Shown here piece by piece: positions 1 to 10,032 of a DNA stretch of 64,000 nt. The position numbers and the translations under genes are program-made. How positions within the stretch are numbered: the first letter of the stretch is position 1; each line of letters starts with the position of its first letter. The DNA is from Paraflavitalea soli (lineage in GTDB: Bacteria > Bacteroidota > Bacteroidia > Chitinophagales > Chitinophagaceae): contig NZ_CP032157.1 in assembly GCF_003555545.1 (NCBI RefSeq), positions 4,840,546-4,904,545 on the forward strand. The letters are read 5' to 3'. A model generated the notes under the pieces. The model did no database searches, had not been told where the DNA came from, and was given only the letters and a program-made list of their open reading frames with translations.

Positions 1-1200
1 GACATCTTATTGAAAGATGTAACTGATAATAGCCAGGTATGGATGAGTCATGCCGACTCCGTGCTCGACCTCCCCGCCGGCTTTGAAGTATTGGCCACCA
101 CCGAAAGCATCCCCTATGCTGCTTTCAAAAAGAATGGAACCGAACTGCCCCTGTATTGTGTACAGTTTCACCCCGAAGTATACCACTCTATCGAAGGCAA
201 AAAGATTTTAAAGAATTTCCTCGTCAATATTTGTGGCTGCAAGCAGGATTGGACCTCTGCCCACTTTGTTACCGACACCGTAGCTGCCCTTAAAAAGCAG
301 ATTGGCGACCGTAAAGTGATCATGGCATTGAGCGGCGGTGTGGATTCCACCGTAGCAGCAACCCTTATTCACAAAGCCATCGGCGACCGCCTGTATGGCA
401 TTTTCGTAGACAATGGCGTATTGCGCAAAAATGAATTCCAGCAGGTACTCGACACCTATGCAACCATCGGCCTCAATGTAAAAGGTATTGACGCCAAAGA
501 ACTATTCTACCGAGAGCTGAAAGGCAAAACAGATCCTGAAGCCAAACGCAAGGTAATTGGCAAGCTCTTTATTGATGTTTTCCAGGAGGAAGCCAAAAAA
601 GTGGAAGGCGTCGGTTTACTGGGTCAGGGTACCATTTACCCCGATGTGATTGAAAGCGTATCCGTTCATGGTCCTTCCGTAACCATTAAATCACACCACA
701 ACGTAGGCGGATTACCCGATATCATGCACCTGGAACTCGTAGAACCCCTCCGCTCCCTGTTTAAGGACGAGGTACGCCGCGTAGGCGCAGAGCTGGGAAT
801 CCCTGCTAATTTGTTAAATCGTCATCCTTTCCCGGGCCCTGGCTTAGCCATTCGTATCCTGGGAGAGATCACCCCCGATAAAGTACAATTGCTCCAGGAA
901 GCCGATGACCGTTATATTCAAGGCTTAAAAGACCACCACCTGTACGACCAGGTATGGCAGGCCGGCGCCATCCTCCTGCCGGTGAAAAGCGTAGGCGTAA
1001 TGGGCGATGAGCGTACCTATGAGTTCACCGTAGCCCTGAGGGCCGTTACCTCCGTGGATGGCATGACAGCCGACTGGGCACACCTTCCCTACGATTTTCT
1101 GGCATATATTTCGAATGATATCATTAATAATGTGAAAGGGATCAACCGGGTGGTATACGATATCAGCAGCAAGCCCCCTGCAACGATTGAGTGGGAGTAA
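1..1200 (+). CDS. guaA: GMP synthase (glutamine-hydrolysing), 5' end cut by the window
   Basis: The gene makes GMP from XMP, ATP and glutamine, the last step of guanine nucleotide synthesis, in the cytoplasm. The frame is open from base 1, so the gene begins upstream; 399 residues are visible and roughly the first 110 of a usual 510-525 are missing. Seen: the end of the glutamine amidotransferase domain with the catalytic His-x-Glu in QFHPE (visible residues 57-59), the ATP pyrophosphatase P-loop SGGVDS (111-116), the [12 protein letters not shown] stretch, and the C-terminal dimerisation domain ending in [13 protein letters not shown] at 10 could be taken for a start but lies inside the amidotransferase domain. 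No clear terminator follows. Identification is secure. Confidence 0.97.
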   Translation, partial: DILLKDVTDNSQVWMSHADSVLDLPAGFEVLATTESIPYAAFKKNGTELPLYCVQFHPEVYHSIEGKKILKNFLVNICGCKQDWTSAHFVTDTVAALKKQIGDRKVIMALSGGVDSTVAATLIHKAIGDRLYGIFVDNGVLRKNEFQQVLDTYATIGLNVKGIDAKELFYRELKGKTDPEAKRKVIGKLFIDVFQEEAKKVEGVGLLGQGTIYPDVIESVSVHGPSVTIKSHHNVGGLPDIMHLELVEPLRSLFKDEVRRVGAELGIPANLLNRHPFPGPGLAIRILGEITPDKVQLLQEADDRYIQGLKDHHLYDQVWQAGAILLPVKSVGVMGDERTYEFTVALRAVTSVDGMTADWAHLPYDFLAYISNDIINNVKGINRVVYDISSKPPATIEWE

Positions 1201-1311
1201 CCGTCTTGGTCATAATCCTTGTGAATACAATAAAATATCTGTACTGCACAGAGCGTTATTGCCTGCAGCTATAGGAATATTGTGGAAGGGATCACTTCAT
1301 AACGAACCATC

Positions 1312-2514
1312 ATGAAAAAGAATAGACAGTTAATCTTACTCACCATCTGCGCCCTGCTGCAATGGACTATTTCTTTTTCCCAGACTGATTCACTGACCAC
1401 TCACGCCGACTCCCTTCCCAGGCGTCACCATATTGCCCTGTTTGCCCCCCTGTACCTGGATTCCGCTTTTGATGCTACCGGCCAATACCGGTATGCCAAA
1501 AGCTTCCCCAAGTTCATCAACCCCGGGCTTGAATTCTGGGAGGGCGCTCAGCTGGCCATCGATTCCATGAAAAAAGAAGGACTTCAACTGGAAGTCCACG
1601 TATATGATACCCGTGCCGCCAACAAACCATTGATGTCCCTCCTGCAAAGTGAGGAGATAAAGCAAATGGACCTGCTGATAGGCCATGTGAATGTAAATGA
1701 GGCCAACCTGCTCACACAAATAGCCGCCTCCCATACCATTCCCTTTATCAATGTGAACCTCCCCAATGAAGCAGGCGCTACCAATAACCCTTATTATGTG
1801 ATCCTCAACTCCACACTGAAGACCCAGTGTGCGGGTATTTATAAATTCCTGCAAAAGAATTTTTCCGTATCCACTATTGTGGTTTTCCGTAAGAAAGGCG
1901 CAACAGAAGATATCCTGAAAAACTATTTCACCGAAGCAGAGAAATCCACCCTTGGCCTGCCCTTGAAAATGAAATACGTAACCCTGGAGAACAATTTCAC
2001 CCAGGAAGACATCACCGACTACCTCGACAGCAACAAAACCAATGTATGCCTCGTCACCAGTCTGGATGCTTTTTTTGGCCAGCAAGTTTGCCAGCACCTG
2101 GCAGCAGTTAGCAGCAGTTACACTACTACCGTTATTGGAATGCCTACCTGGGACCAGTTTGATTTTGAAAAACCCATCTTCAAAGGCATAGAAGTATACT
2201 ACAGTACCCCATTTTACGTGAATCCTGCCGATAAACTAGCTACAGAATTGCATGATTACTTCAGAATAAATTTCTACTCACGCCCCTCTGATATGGTTTT
2301 CCGCGGTTATGAAACCGTATATCACTTTGGTCACCTCCTCTCCTCCCTTGGTAAGAACCTCAGTACAGGATTGGGCGATAAGAAATTCAAACTCTTTACA
2401 GAGTTCGATATCCAGCCCGTCATTGATAAACAAACCATGACGCTCGATTACTTCGAAAACAAGAAGCTCTACTTCATCAAGAAAGTAGACGGCCTCGTAA
2501 AAGCCGTTTATTAA
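1312..2514 (+). CDS. Periplasmic-binding-protein-like (type I fold) secreted protein
   Basis: 400 residues. A Sec signal peptide occupies about residues 1-24 (MKKNRQ, hydrophobic core, then SFSQ). The rest resembles the type I periplasmic binding fold of branched-chain amino-acid receptors: an initial strand HIALFAPLYLDSAF, a LEFWEGAQLAIDSM helix, LLIGHVN, a PFINVNLPN strand and TTVIGMPTWDQF near the C-terminal lobe. No ABC permease or ATPase lies beside it, so it may not serve transport; in Bacteroidota such folds also occur in LysM or cell-wall proteins, but no LysM repeat is seen here. It follows guaA by 111 bases and precedes the repair genes on the same strand. The fold is likely; ligand and role are unknown. 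Confidence 0.7.
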   Translation: MKKNRQLILLTICALLQWTISFSQTDSLTTHADSLPRRHHIALFAPLYLDSAFDATGQYRYAKSFPKFINPGLEFWEGAQLAIDSMKKEGLQLEVHVYDTRAANKPLMSLLQSEEIKQMDLLIGHVNVNEANLLTQIAASHTIPFINVNLPNEAGATNNPYYVILNSTLKTQCAGIYKFLQKNFSVSTIVVFRKKGATEDILKNYFTEAEKSTLGLPLKMKYVTLENNFTQEDITDYLDSNKTNVCLVTSLDAFFGQQVCQHLAAVSSSYTTTVIGMPTWDQFDFEKPIFKGIEVYYSTPFYVNPADKLATELHDYFRINFYSRPSDMVFRGYETVYHFGHLLSSLGKNLSTGLGDKKFKLFTEFDIQPVIDKQTMTLDYFENKKLYFIKKVDGLVKAVY

Positions 2515-2577
2515 CCAATTCCCTTACCGGGTCCCAAATTTGCAGGTATTCGTGTGATCCTATAAATTACGGGAATC

Positions 2578-3600
2578 ATGCCATCAATTATTGAGTTCAC
2601 CGATAAAGGTCTTTACTGCCCGGCAGGTCAATTTTATATCGACCCCTGGAAGCCTGTAGACAAGGCCTTTATTACCCATGCCCATAGCGACCATGCAAAG
2701 CCTGGCAATAAATATTATCTCTGCCACCGCGACACACTGCCCATGCTGCAGCTAAGATTGGGCGACAATCACTATCAAAGCATTGGCTGGAACGAATCCC
2801 TGTACATGAATGAGGTAAAAGTATCACTCCATCCTGCAGGTCACATCATCGGCTCCTCACAGGTAAGAGTGGAACACAAAGGAGAAGTATGGGTGGTGAG
2901 CGGCGACTACAAAACAGAGAACGATGGCATCAGTGGTGCTTTTGAACCCGTACCCTGCAATACTTTCATCACCGAATCAACCTTTGGTTTACCCATCTAT
3001 CACTGGAAACCCCAGGAAGCCATATATACAGATATCCGCAACTGGATCCACAGCAACCAATTGGCAGGCAAAACATCCGTCTTAATTGCTTATAGCCTGG
3101 GCAAGGCCCAACGCGTACTGAAAGCAGTAGCAGAGATCACCGGCAATATTTTTGTGCATGGCGCCATCTGGAACACCCACCAGGTATTGACACAAGCTGG
3201 CTGGCGCCTGCCCGATGTAATACGCGTAACACCCGAGCTTCCCAAAGAAGCCTTCAAAGGCCAGGTGGTGATCGCCCCACCCTCAGCCGATGGCACCCCC
3301 TGGATGCGCCGTTTTGCGCCTTACAGTGTAGGCGTTTGCAGCGGCTGGATGCAGGTAAGAGGACATCAGCGCAGAAGGAATGCCGATGCCGGATTTGCCC
3401 TGAGCGATCATGCAGATTGGAATGGTCTGCTGGAAGCTGTAAAAGCTACCGGTGCAGAAAAAGTATTTGTCACCCATGGATTTCAATCCGTATTCAGTCG
3501 CTACCTCAATGAACAGGGTATTGCCGCAGGAGAGGTAAAAACAGAATATGGCGCAGAAGAGGAAGAAGCAGTAACCGAACCGGAAAAGGCAGATGAGTGA
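2578..3600 (+). CDS. Ligase-associated DNA exonuclease, metallo-beta-lactamase fold
   Basis: 340 residues. The metal-binding motif HAHSDH (residues 34-39) near the N-terminus, the later HPAGHIIGSSQV, GDYKTENDG and SDHADW segments place it in the MBL/beta-CASP nuclease group. The family known as ligase-associated DNA exonuclease is encoded beside an ATP-dependent ligase, a DEXH helicase and a PdeM phosphoesterase. It presumably trims DNA ends before ligation. Its stop overlaps the start of the ligase gene by 8 bases, so the two are translationally coupled. The C-terminus is acidic (EEEEAVTEPEKADE), probably disordered. Family assignment rests on motif plus neighbourhood and is strong; the exact DNA substrate is not shown by the sequence. 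Confidence 0.92.
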   Translation: MPSIIEFTDKGLYCPAGQFYIDPWKPVDKAFITHAHSDHAKPGNKYYLCHRDTLPMLQLRLGDNHYQSIGWNESLYMNEVKVSLHPAGHIIGSSQVRVEHKGEVWVVSGDYKTENDGISGAFEPVPCNTFITESTFGLPIYHWKPQEAIYTDIRNWIHSNQLAGKTSVLIAYSLGKAQRVLKAVAEITGNIFVHGAIWNTHQVLTQAGWRLPDVIRVTPELPKEAFKGQVVIAPPSADGTPWMRRFAPYSVGVCSGWMQVRGHQRRRNADAGFALSDHADWNGLLEAVKATGAEKVFVTHGFQSVFSRYLNEQGIAAGEVKTEYGAEEEEAVTEPEKADE

Positions 3601-5242
3601 ACAGCAAAACCATACTACCACTCTCCCCACTTTAGGCGGCATGCAATTGTTTGCACAACTGGTACAGCAATTAGGCATGAGCACCAAGACCAACGACAAA
3701 CTGGAAGCCCTGGTCAATTATTTTACCCACGCCGATCCCAAAGACAGGGTGTGGGTGATTGCCCTGTTCAGCGGCCGAAGACCCAGAAGAACCGTCAACT
3801 CCACCCAACTACAAACATGGTGTGCCGAACTCATCCATCTTCCTGTATGGTTATTGGAAGAATGCTATCATACTGTAGGCGACCTATCGGAAACCATTGC
3901 CCTGCTGATTCCTGAGCAAACAGCCCTGGCCACTACAGCTGGCAAGCCATTATACTTCTATGTAGAGCAGTTCCTGCAACTGGAGAAAGCAGACGAAGCC
4001 GCTAAAAAAGAATTCATTCTCCAATCCTGGCAGGAACTTACCAGCAAGGAAAGATTTGTATTCAATAAATTATTGTCCAGCACATTTCGGGTAGGTGTAT
4101 CCCAAAATATGATGGTCAATGCACTTGCCAAGACAGTGCAACTGGAATCCAGCGTCATTGCGCACCGCATCAGCGGCAATTGGGATCCAGCTACTACCGG
4201 CTTTGAAGACCTGTTGACAGAACAGGATATATCATACGACTATTCAAAGCCTTACCCTTTTTACCTGGCCTATGCCATAGAAGAAGAAGTTTCCAACTTA
4301 GGCGCACCCGGTGAATGGCAGGCAGAATGGAAATGGGATGGCATCCGTGGACAGATCATCAAACGCAATAACCAGTTGTTTGTATGGAGCCGGGGCGAAG
4401 ACCTGATCACCGATAAATTTCCCGAGTTGGCCGCCTTGCTGGCCAAACTACCCGATGGAGTGGTCATCGATGGCGAGATACTCCCTTACAAAGATGGGCA
4501 GGTACTCAATTTTAATGTATTGCAGACGCGCATCGGGCGAAAGAATATCACCAAAAAGAATTTGCAGGAAGCACCAGCCGGATTGTTTGCCTACGACCTG
4601 CTGGAATTAAATGGCCAGGATATCCGCCATTTATCCCTCACCGAACGAAGGGCTGCTTTGGAGTCTCTGATCAGTGAAGTGCAACTACCCTTTATACAAC
4701 TCTCCCCGGTCGTTGATTTTAATAACTGGGAACAACTGACCACCCTGCGTGAACAGTCACGCAACATCAACAGTGAAGGATTGATGCTAAAGAGGAAATC
4801 CTCCGCCTACCTGGTGGGGCGCAAAAGAGGTGATTGGTGGAAATGGAAGATCGACCCACTCACTATCGATGCAGTAATGGTTTACGCACAGAAAGGCACT
4901 GGCAGAAGAAGTAACCTCTACACCGATTATACCTTTGCAGTGAAAGATGGCGATAAGCTGGTCACTTTTACCAAGGCTTATTCCGGCCTCACAGATAAGG
5001 AATTTGCCCAGGTAGATGCTTTCGTAAAAAAGAATTCGATAGAAAAGTTTGGCCCCGTACGTACCGTAAAACCAGAACTGGTATTTGAGATAGCATTTGA
5101 GGGTATTGCGTCCAGCAACCGGCACAAGTCCGGTGTAGCCCTCCGTTTTCCCCGCATCAGCCGCTGGCGTACCGACAAAAAAGCCGATGAGATCAATACC
5201 ATTGAAGACCTCCAAAAAATGCTGGCGCTATATGGGAAATGA
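3593..5242 (+). CDS. ATP-dependent DNA ligase
   Basis: 549 residues. The adenylation nucleophile is Lys247 in the KWDG motif (247-250), followed by GIRGQ; downstream nucleotidyltransferase motifs include SRGED, DGEIL, GLMLKRK and WWKWK. An N-terminal helical DNA-binding region (about 17-200) precedes the catalytic core, and an OB-fold domain (about 420-540) follows. This is the ligase of the exonuclease-ligase-helicase-PdeM repair set of Gram-negative bacteria. ATG 3593 overlaps the exonuclease stop (ATGAGTGA). An alternative ATG at 3641 would give 533 residues and starts where family members usually begin (MQLFAQLVQQLG), so the true start is uncertain. It acts on nicks in the cytoplasm, alongside the NAD-dependent LigA expected elsewhere. 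Confidence 0.95.
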   Translation: MSEQQNHTTTLPTLGGMQLFAQLVQQLGMSTKTNDKLEALVNYFTHADPKDRVWVIALFSGRRPRRTVNSTQLQTWCAELIHLPVWLLEECYHTVGDLSETIALLIPEQTALATTAGKPLYFYVEQFLQLEKADEAAKKEFILQSWQELTSKERFVFNKLLSSTFRVGVSQNMMVNALAKTVQLESSVIAHRISGNWDPATTGFEDLLTEQDISYDYSKPYPFYLAYAIEEEVSNLGAPGEWQAEWKWDGIRGQIIKRNNQLFVWSRGEDLITDKFPELAALLAKLPDGVVIDGEILPYKDGQVLNFNVLQTRIGRKNITKKNLQEAPAGLFAYDLLELNGQDIRHLSLTERRAALESLISEVQLPFIQLSPVVDFNNWEQLTTLREQSRNINSEGLMLKRKSSAYLVGRKRGDWWKWKIDPLTIDAVMVYAQKGTGRRSNLYTDYTFAVKDGDKLVTFTKAYSGLTDKEFAQVDAFVKKNSIEKFGPVRTVKPELVFEIAFEGIASSNRHKSGVALRFPRISRWRTDKKADEINTIEDLQKMLALYGK

Positions 5243-5366
5243 TGCAACCTTCCGGCTGCAGATTGCTACTTTATGACAAATATCCTCAGCCGGCGTATTG
5301 ACCGAATATTAACAGGCAAAAACGCGACGGAAATTGTAACTTAAAGGTTGAAACCGGGGAGAATCC

Positions 5367-6749
5367 ATGCGCAAATATTCCATTTTATTATTATTACTCG
5401 CAAGTGGCTTTGCATTTACCACCTGGATACAGGAGTACAATGAATATGATCCGGTGCCCATTCCGCCCAGTACACAACGCCTGGGAGGAGATGTGAACAA
5501 AGGGCTGGAATACCTGATCACCGGCGATTATGTAAAAGGCGGCATACCCTACAGCGCCTTTGTAATGGGAATGGGTAAGGACAAGCGCAACTTCTTACAG
5601 CGTGAAGGAAAGAATGAAAAGCTCCCTTATGCCTATACAGCCATCACCGCTTCCAACGGAGAGATACTCGTAGCCCCCAATTGCCTGCAATGCCACGCCC
5701 AGGAATTTGAGGACCAGTTATACATAGGAATGGGTAATACCACCATCGACTTTACCCAGAACGACAAAATGAACCTCAAGAACCTGAAGGCGCTGGAATC
5801 CTTTCTCAAACTCACTGCTCCTAAAAAATACCATGCGTCCAAATCATTTATAGAAGTGGCCAAAGCTATTGGCAACAACCTGCAAACAGACGTGCAGGGC
5901 GTTAACGCCGCCGATCGCTTAGCCGCACTCCTGGCCGCCCATCGTGATCCCGTCACTTTCACCTGGCATGATTCCGCCTTACTACAAATACCCGCGGAGG
6001 TAATTCCTACCGATGTGCCAGCCTGGTGGCTACTGAAAAAGAAAAATGCCATGTTCTACAATGGCTTTGGCAGAGGCGATTTTGGTAAGTTTCTCGGAGC
6101 TTCCAACCTGCTTACTGTCACCGATACCAGCGAATCCAATGAAGTAGATACCCATATGCCCGATCTGCTGGCCTATATCTATTCACTAAAGCCGCCCAAA
6201 TATCCGGGCACGATCGACAGTAATCTGGCCGCGGCAGGAGAAAAGGTCTTCATCAATAGTTGCTCCAAATGCCATGGCACTTATGGCGCTGCCGAAACCT
6301 ATCCCAACCTTTTGATACCTGAAGCAGTAATACAAACCGATTCCCTGTTGTTCAAAAGCAACTATTCCAATCCCCAGTTCGTGGAATGGTTCAATAAAAG
6401 CTGGTTTACCCGCGGCGACCATCCCGCCCGGCTGGAACCATTTAACGGCTACATAGCGCCGCCCCTGGATGGCATCTGGGTGACAGCCCCTTACCTCCAC
6501 AATGGATCGGTGCCTACACTCGAAGCCTTGCTCAACAGCGATCTGCGGCCTACCTATTGGTCCAGGGATTTCGACAAGCTTGTATATGATTATGAAAAAC
6601 TAGGTTGGGTATACAAGAAACAGGAACAACCGGGCAAAAACACGTACAACACTACTAAACCCGGCTATGCCAACTATGGCCATACCTTTGGCGACAAATT
6701 AACCGATGCAGACAGAAAAGCAGTGTTGGAGTACATGAAGAGATTATAA
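5367..6749 (+). CDS. Di-haem c-type cytochrome, secreted
   Basis: 460 residues with an N-terminal signal or anchor (about 1-20). Two haem c attachment sites are visible, CLQCH (106-110) and CSKCH (299-303). The C-terminal half carries PYLHNGSVPTL (about 374-384), a segment shared by di-haem cytochromes of the RoxA/di-haem oxidoreductase type. It probably works in electron transfer or as an oxidoreductase in the periplasm. It sits between the ligase gene (gap 124 bases) and a toxin-antitoxin pair, on the same strand as the repair cluster but with no evident functional link to it. Haem attachment is certain from the motifs; the substrate is unknown. Confidence 0.85.
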   Translation: MRKYSILLLLLASGFAFTTWIQEYNEYDPVPIPPSTQRLGGDVNKGLEYLITGDYVKGGIPYSAFVMGMGKDKRNFLQREGKNEKLPYAYTAITASNGEILVAPNCLQCHAQEFEDQLYIGMGNTTIDFTQNDKMNLKNLKALESFLKLTAPKKYHASKSFIEVAKAIGNNLQTDVQGVNAADRLAALLAAHRDPVTFTWHDSALLQIPAEVIPTDVPAWWLLKKKNAMFYNGFGRGDFGKFLGASNLLTVTDTSESNEVDTHMPDLLAYIYSLKPPKYPGTIDSNLAAAGEKVFINSCSKCHGTYGAAETYPNLLIPEAVIQTDSLLFKSNYSNPQFVEWFNKSWFTRGDHPARLEPFNGYIAPPLDGIWVTAPYLHNGSVPTLEALLNSDLRPTYWSRDFDKLVYDYEKLGWVYKKQEQPGKNTYNTTKPGYANYGHTFGDKLTDADRKAVLEYMKRL

Positions 6750-6877
6750 AATCATCCTTCAGCTACATAACATCATGATAACTAATACACAATACCATTC
6801 CAGACACTTCTGATTGCATCATAAAAACTACCGATCTCATTATTTTGTTACCTTTATTTGCATAAACGCAGTGTAGA

Positions 6878-7111
6878 ATGGAAAGTCTTTTATCACGCAT
6901 ATCAATAAATCCTGAAGTTTCGCATGGCAAACCTACCATCCGGAATATGAGGTATACTGTCGAATCAATAATGGAATACCTTGCCGGTGGCGATACTATT
7001 GAAGATATTCTAAGCGAGTTTCCAGACTTACAAAGGGAAGATATCCTCGCTTGCCTCGCCTATGCCACCGCTTCCATGAAATTCAAAGATATTGAGATAC
7101 CTGCTGCATGA
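6878..7111 (+). CDS. DUF433 family antitoxin-like protein
   Basis: 77 residues. The order ISINPEVSHGKPTIRNMRYTV..IMEYLAGGDTIEDILSEFPDL..EDILACLAYA is typical of DUF433, a small helix-turn-helix-like family that in many bacteria precedes a PIN-like toxin. Its last codon overlaps the next ATG by 4 bases (ATGA), so the pair is one coupled operon. Family knowledge suggests it neutralises the toxin and represses its own promoter. An imperfect -7 box (TTTATTTG) lies about 15-22 bases before the start. Local base composition looks more A+T rich than the flanking repair genes, consistent with acquisition by transfer. Confidence 0.85.
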   Translation: MESLLSRISINPEVSHGKPTIRNMRYTVESIMEYLAGGDTIEDILSEFPDLQREDILACLAYATASMKFKDIEIPAA

Positions 7112-7461
7112 GATTGAAGTTCTTTATAGATGCACATTTGCCACAATCATTAGTTTCCTTTTTTAGCGAGCATGATGTCGTTCATTCGTCTGAGCTTTCA
7201 GAAGGCAACCTGACTTCTGACAAAACAATTAACGCACTTTCAATAGCAGAACTACGGATCGTTATTACTAAAGATTCTGATTTTTACTACTCCTACCTTG
7301 CCGTCAAAGAGCCGTATAAACTGGTTCTGGTGAAACTTGGGAATATGCGCTTAAAAGACCTAAAGAAATATTTTGAGCAAAATGCTCCGCAAATAATCAC
7401 TTTAATGCAGGAAAGCTCTTTTATCATCCTTGAGCCAGAGAAAATAAGAATACTAGAATAG
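7108..7461 (+). CDS. DUF5615 family PIN-like toxin
   Basis: 117 residues. The acidic residues of a PIN-like nuclease are visible in FFIDAHLP near the N-terminus and VITKDSDF in the middle, followed by a KLGNMRLKDL segment and IITLMQE helix, as in DUF5615 proteins. These are predicted RNases paired with a DUF433 antitoxin, which is exactly the upstream gene (4-base overlap). It ends 20 bases before the DEXH helicase start. The toxin role is inferred from family and arrangement. The sequence looks intact, with no frameshift. Confidence 0.83.
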   Translation: MRLKFFIDAHLPQSLVSFFSEHDVVHSSELSEGNLTSDKTINALSIAELRIVITKDSDFYYSYLAVKEPYKLVLVKLGNMRLKDLKKYFEQNAPQIITLMQESSFIILEPEKIRILE

Positions 7462-7481
7462 CACCTGAGAGGATATACCAT

Positions 7482-9959
7482 TTGAAGCTTCATTCAACAA
7501 TAGGATACAAGATCATTCAGCAATGGCTGGCCGCCAAAGGCCATCAGCCATTTCCTTTCCAGGAAGAAACCTGGGAGCATATCATCCATCACAAAAGCGG
7601 CCTCGTCAACGCCCCTACCGGGTTTGGTAAAACATTCTCCGTATTCCTGGGCGCCGTGATCGATTTCATCAACCAGCATCCCAACAATTACCAGGCAAAA
7701 TCAAAGAATGGCCTGCAGCTCTTGTGGGTAACACCCCTGCGTGCGCTGGGAAAAGATATTGCCCGCGCCATGGAAGAGGTGATCAGCGAACTGGGTATGA
7801 ACTGGAAAGTGGGCATCCGCAATGGCGATACCGATGTAAACGAACGGCAACGGCAGAAAAGACAGATGCCGGAAGCACTTGTCATTACTCCCGAAAGCCT
7901 GCACCTGCTACTGGCCCAAAAGGGATATGCAGAAGTATTCAAATCTCTTAAAATAATAGCCATTGATGAATGGCATGAACTGATCGGCAGCAAGCGCGGT
8001 GTGCAGATCGAACTGGCCATTACCAGGATCGTGCATGTACAGCAGGCCCAGTTCAATACACATTGTTCCGTATGGGGTATCAGTGCCACCATTGGCAATC
8101 TCGATCAGGCACAGGAAGTATTGCTGGCCCCTGTGGGCGGCATTGGCGAGACCGTCAAGGCCCGCCTGCGCAAAGAAGTGGCCATTGAATCCATTGTACC
8201 CGACGAAATAGAGCAATACCCCTGGGCCGGACACTTGGGTATTAAGCTGGCCCATAAAGTACTCCCCATCATTAACGATAGCCGTACCACCCTCATCTTT
8301 ATCAATACCAGGGGCATGAGTGAAAGGTGGTACCAAACCTTATTGAATATAGCACCTGACCTGGCAGGTGCCATTGCCCTGCACCACGGCAGCATCGAGC
8401 AGGAGCTCCGCATTTGGGTGGAAGAGAACCTGCACAGTGGTAAACTCAAAGCAGTAGTATGCACCGCCAGCCTCGACCTGGGCGTAGATTTTCGCCCCGT
8501 AGAAACCGTCATCCAGGTAGGATCTCCTAAAGGCGTAGCCCGCTTTCTCCAAAGGGCCGGACGTAGCGGTCACCAGCCCGGCGAAGTAAGCAAAATTTAC
8601 TTCCTGCCTACCCATTCCCTGGAACTGGTAGAAGCAGCAGCCCTGAAATCCGCCATAGAAGAAAACTTTATTGAAAGCCGGGAGCCCATGCTCCTCTGTT
8701 ACGATGTGTTGATCCAGTTCCTCGGCACCCTGGCCATATCCGAGGGTTTCAAACCCGATGAGTTATACAAGGAGATCATTGCTACTTACTGCTATCGTGA
8801 TATGACGCCGGACGAGTGGGCAGCCCTCATCCATTTTGTAACAGCCGGCGGTACCGCCCTGCAGCAATATGATGACTATAAAAAGATAGAAGTAATAGAT
8901 GACATATACCGTATTACCAGCCGGCGCATTGCCATGAGGCACCGGTTGCACATCGGTACTATTGTGAGCGAGTCCATGATGAAAGTAAAATTCATGAGCG
9001 GCGGTTTTATTGGTGTAATTGAAGAATATTTTATCTCCCGGCTGACACCCGGCGATGTATTTACCCTCGCCGGCAGAAACCTGGAACTCGTCATGGTCAA
9101 AGACATGACAGCCATCGTACGTAAATCAAATGCCACCAAATCCATTGTTCCCAGTTGGCAGGGAGGAAGGATGCCTTTATCCGCCAACCTCGGCAAAAAA
9201 TTGCGGGAGAAGTTTAATGAGGCACTTGAACGCAGCAAAGGAACCAGGGATATTGAGTTGGAAGTATTACAACCCTTGTTCCAGTTACAGGAAGATCTTT
9301 CCCATGTGCCCAAGGCCAATGAGCTGCTGATCGAACAGATAGAAACAAAAGACGGTTTTCACTTATTCGTATTCCCCTTTGAAGGAAGGCTGGTGCATGA
9401 AGCCATGGCGGCGATACTGGCCTATCGCATCAGTAAGATTCGCCCCATCACTTTTTCCTTTGCCATGAATGACTACGGCTTTGAGCTGTTAAGCGATCAA
9501 CCCATTCCCGTAGATGATACCAATGCTTATGAACTGTTTACACCCGATGACCTGCTCGCCGATATCCAGCGAAGCGTGAATGCCACCGAAATGGCAAAAC
9601 GTAAGTTCAGGGATATTGCTGTCATCGGCGGCCTTATTTTCCAGGGCTTTCCCGGCGAACAAAAGAAAGCAAGACACCTGCAATCCTCCGCCTCCCTGCT
9701 GTTCAACGTGTTTTCAGAATACGAGCCTAAAAACCTGTTGCTCAGGCAGGCATACCAGGAAGTCCTGGACCAGCAAATGGAAGAAGTACGCCTGCGCAAT
9801 ATGCTGGAGCGGATCCAGCAATCCAATATCATACTTACTTTTCCGGAAAGATTGACCCCTTTCTGTTTCCCCATCAAAGTAGACAGCATGCGGGAAAACC
9901 TCACTTCCGAAAAACTGGAAGACCGGGTAAAGAAGATGCAACTGCAGCTTAGCAAGTAA
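7482..9959 (+). CDS. Ligase-associated DNA damage response DEXH-box helicase
   Basis: 825 residues. Walker A lies in APTGFGKTFS, the DEXH box reads DEWH within AIDEWHELIGSKRG, and motif VI is LQRAGRSGHQPG, followed by a long Lhr-like C-terminal region. This is the superfamily 2 helicase of the ligase-associated repair set, ATP-driven and cytoplasmic. The start is TTG at 7482; no ATG occurs before the conserved N-terminus, and a purine-rich GAGAGGA (7467-7473) sits 8 bases upstream, supporting the choice. In many genomes it is directly beside the ligase; here a cytochrome and a toxin-antitoxin pair intervene. Confidence 0.93.
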   Translation: MKLHSTIGYKIIQQWLAAKGHQPFPFQEETWEHIIHHKSGLVNAPTGFGKTFSVFLGAVIDFINQHPNNYQAKSKNGLQLLWVTPLRALGKDIARAMEEVISELGMNWKVGIRNGDTDVNERQRQKRQMPEALVITPESLHLLLAQKGYAEVFKSLKIIAIDEWHELIGSKRGVQIELAITRIVHVQQAQFNTHCSVWGISATIGNLDQAQEVLLAPVGGIGETVKARLRKEVAIESIVPDEIEQYPWAGHLGIKLAHKVLPIINDSRTTLIFINTRGMSERWYQTLLNIAPDLAGAIALHHGSIEQELRIWVEENLHSGKLKAVVCTASLDLGVDFRPVETVIQVGSPKGVARFLQRAGRSGHQPGEVSKIYFLPTHSLELVEAAALKSAIEENFIESREPMLLCYDVLIQFLGTLAISEGFKPDELYKEIIATYCYRDMTPDEWAALIHFVTAGGTALQQYDDYKKIEVIDDIYRITSRRIAMRHRLHIGTIVSESMMKVKFMSGGFIGVIEEYFISRLTPGDVFTLAGRNLELVMVKDMTAIVRKSNATKSIVPSWQGGRMPLSANLGKKLREKFNEALERSKGTRDIELEVLQPLFQLQEDLSHVPKANELLIEQIETKDGFHLFVFPFEGRLVHEAMAAILAYRISKIRPITFSFAMNDYGFELLSDQPIPVDDTNAYELFTPDDLLADIQRSVNATEMAKRKFRDIAVIGGLIFQGFPGEQKKARHLQSSASLLFNVFSEYEPKNLLLRQAYQEVLDQQMEEVRLRNMLERIQQSNIILTFPERLTPFCFPIKVDSMRENLTSEKLEDRVKKMQLQLSK

Positions 9960-10032
9960 TCGCAACATTTGATGTAAACCTCCTTTCCATTTCTGCCAGA
10001 TTTATTACATTAGCAGACCATAAACAGACTGC

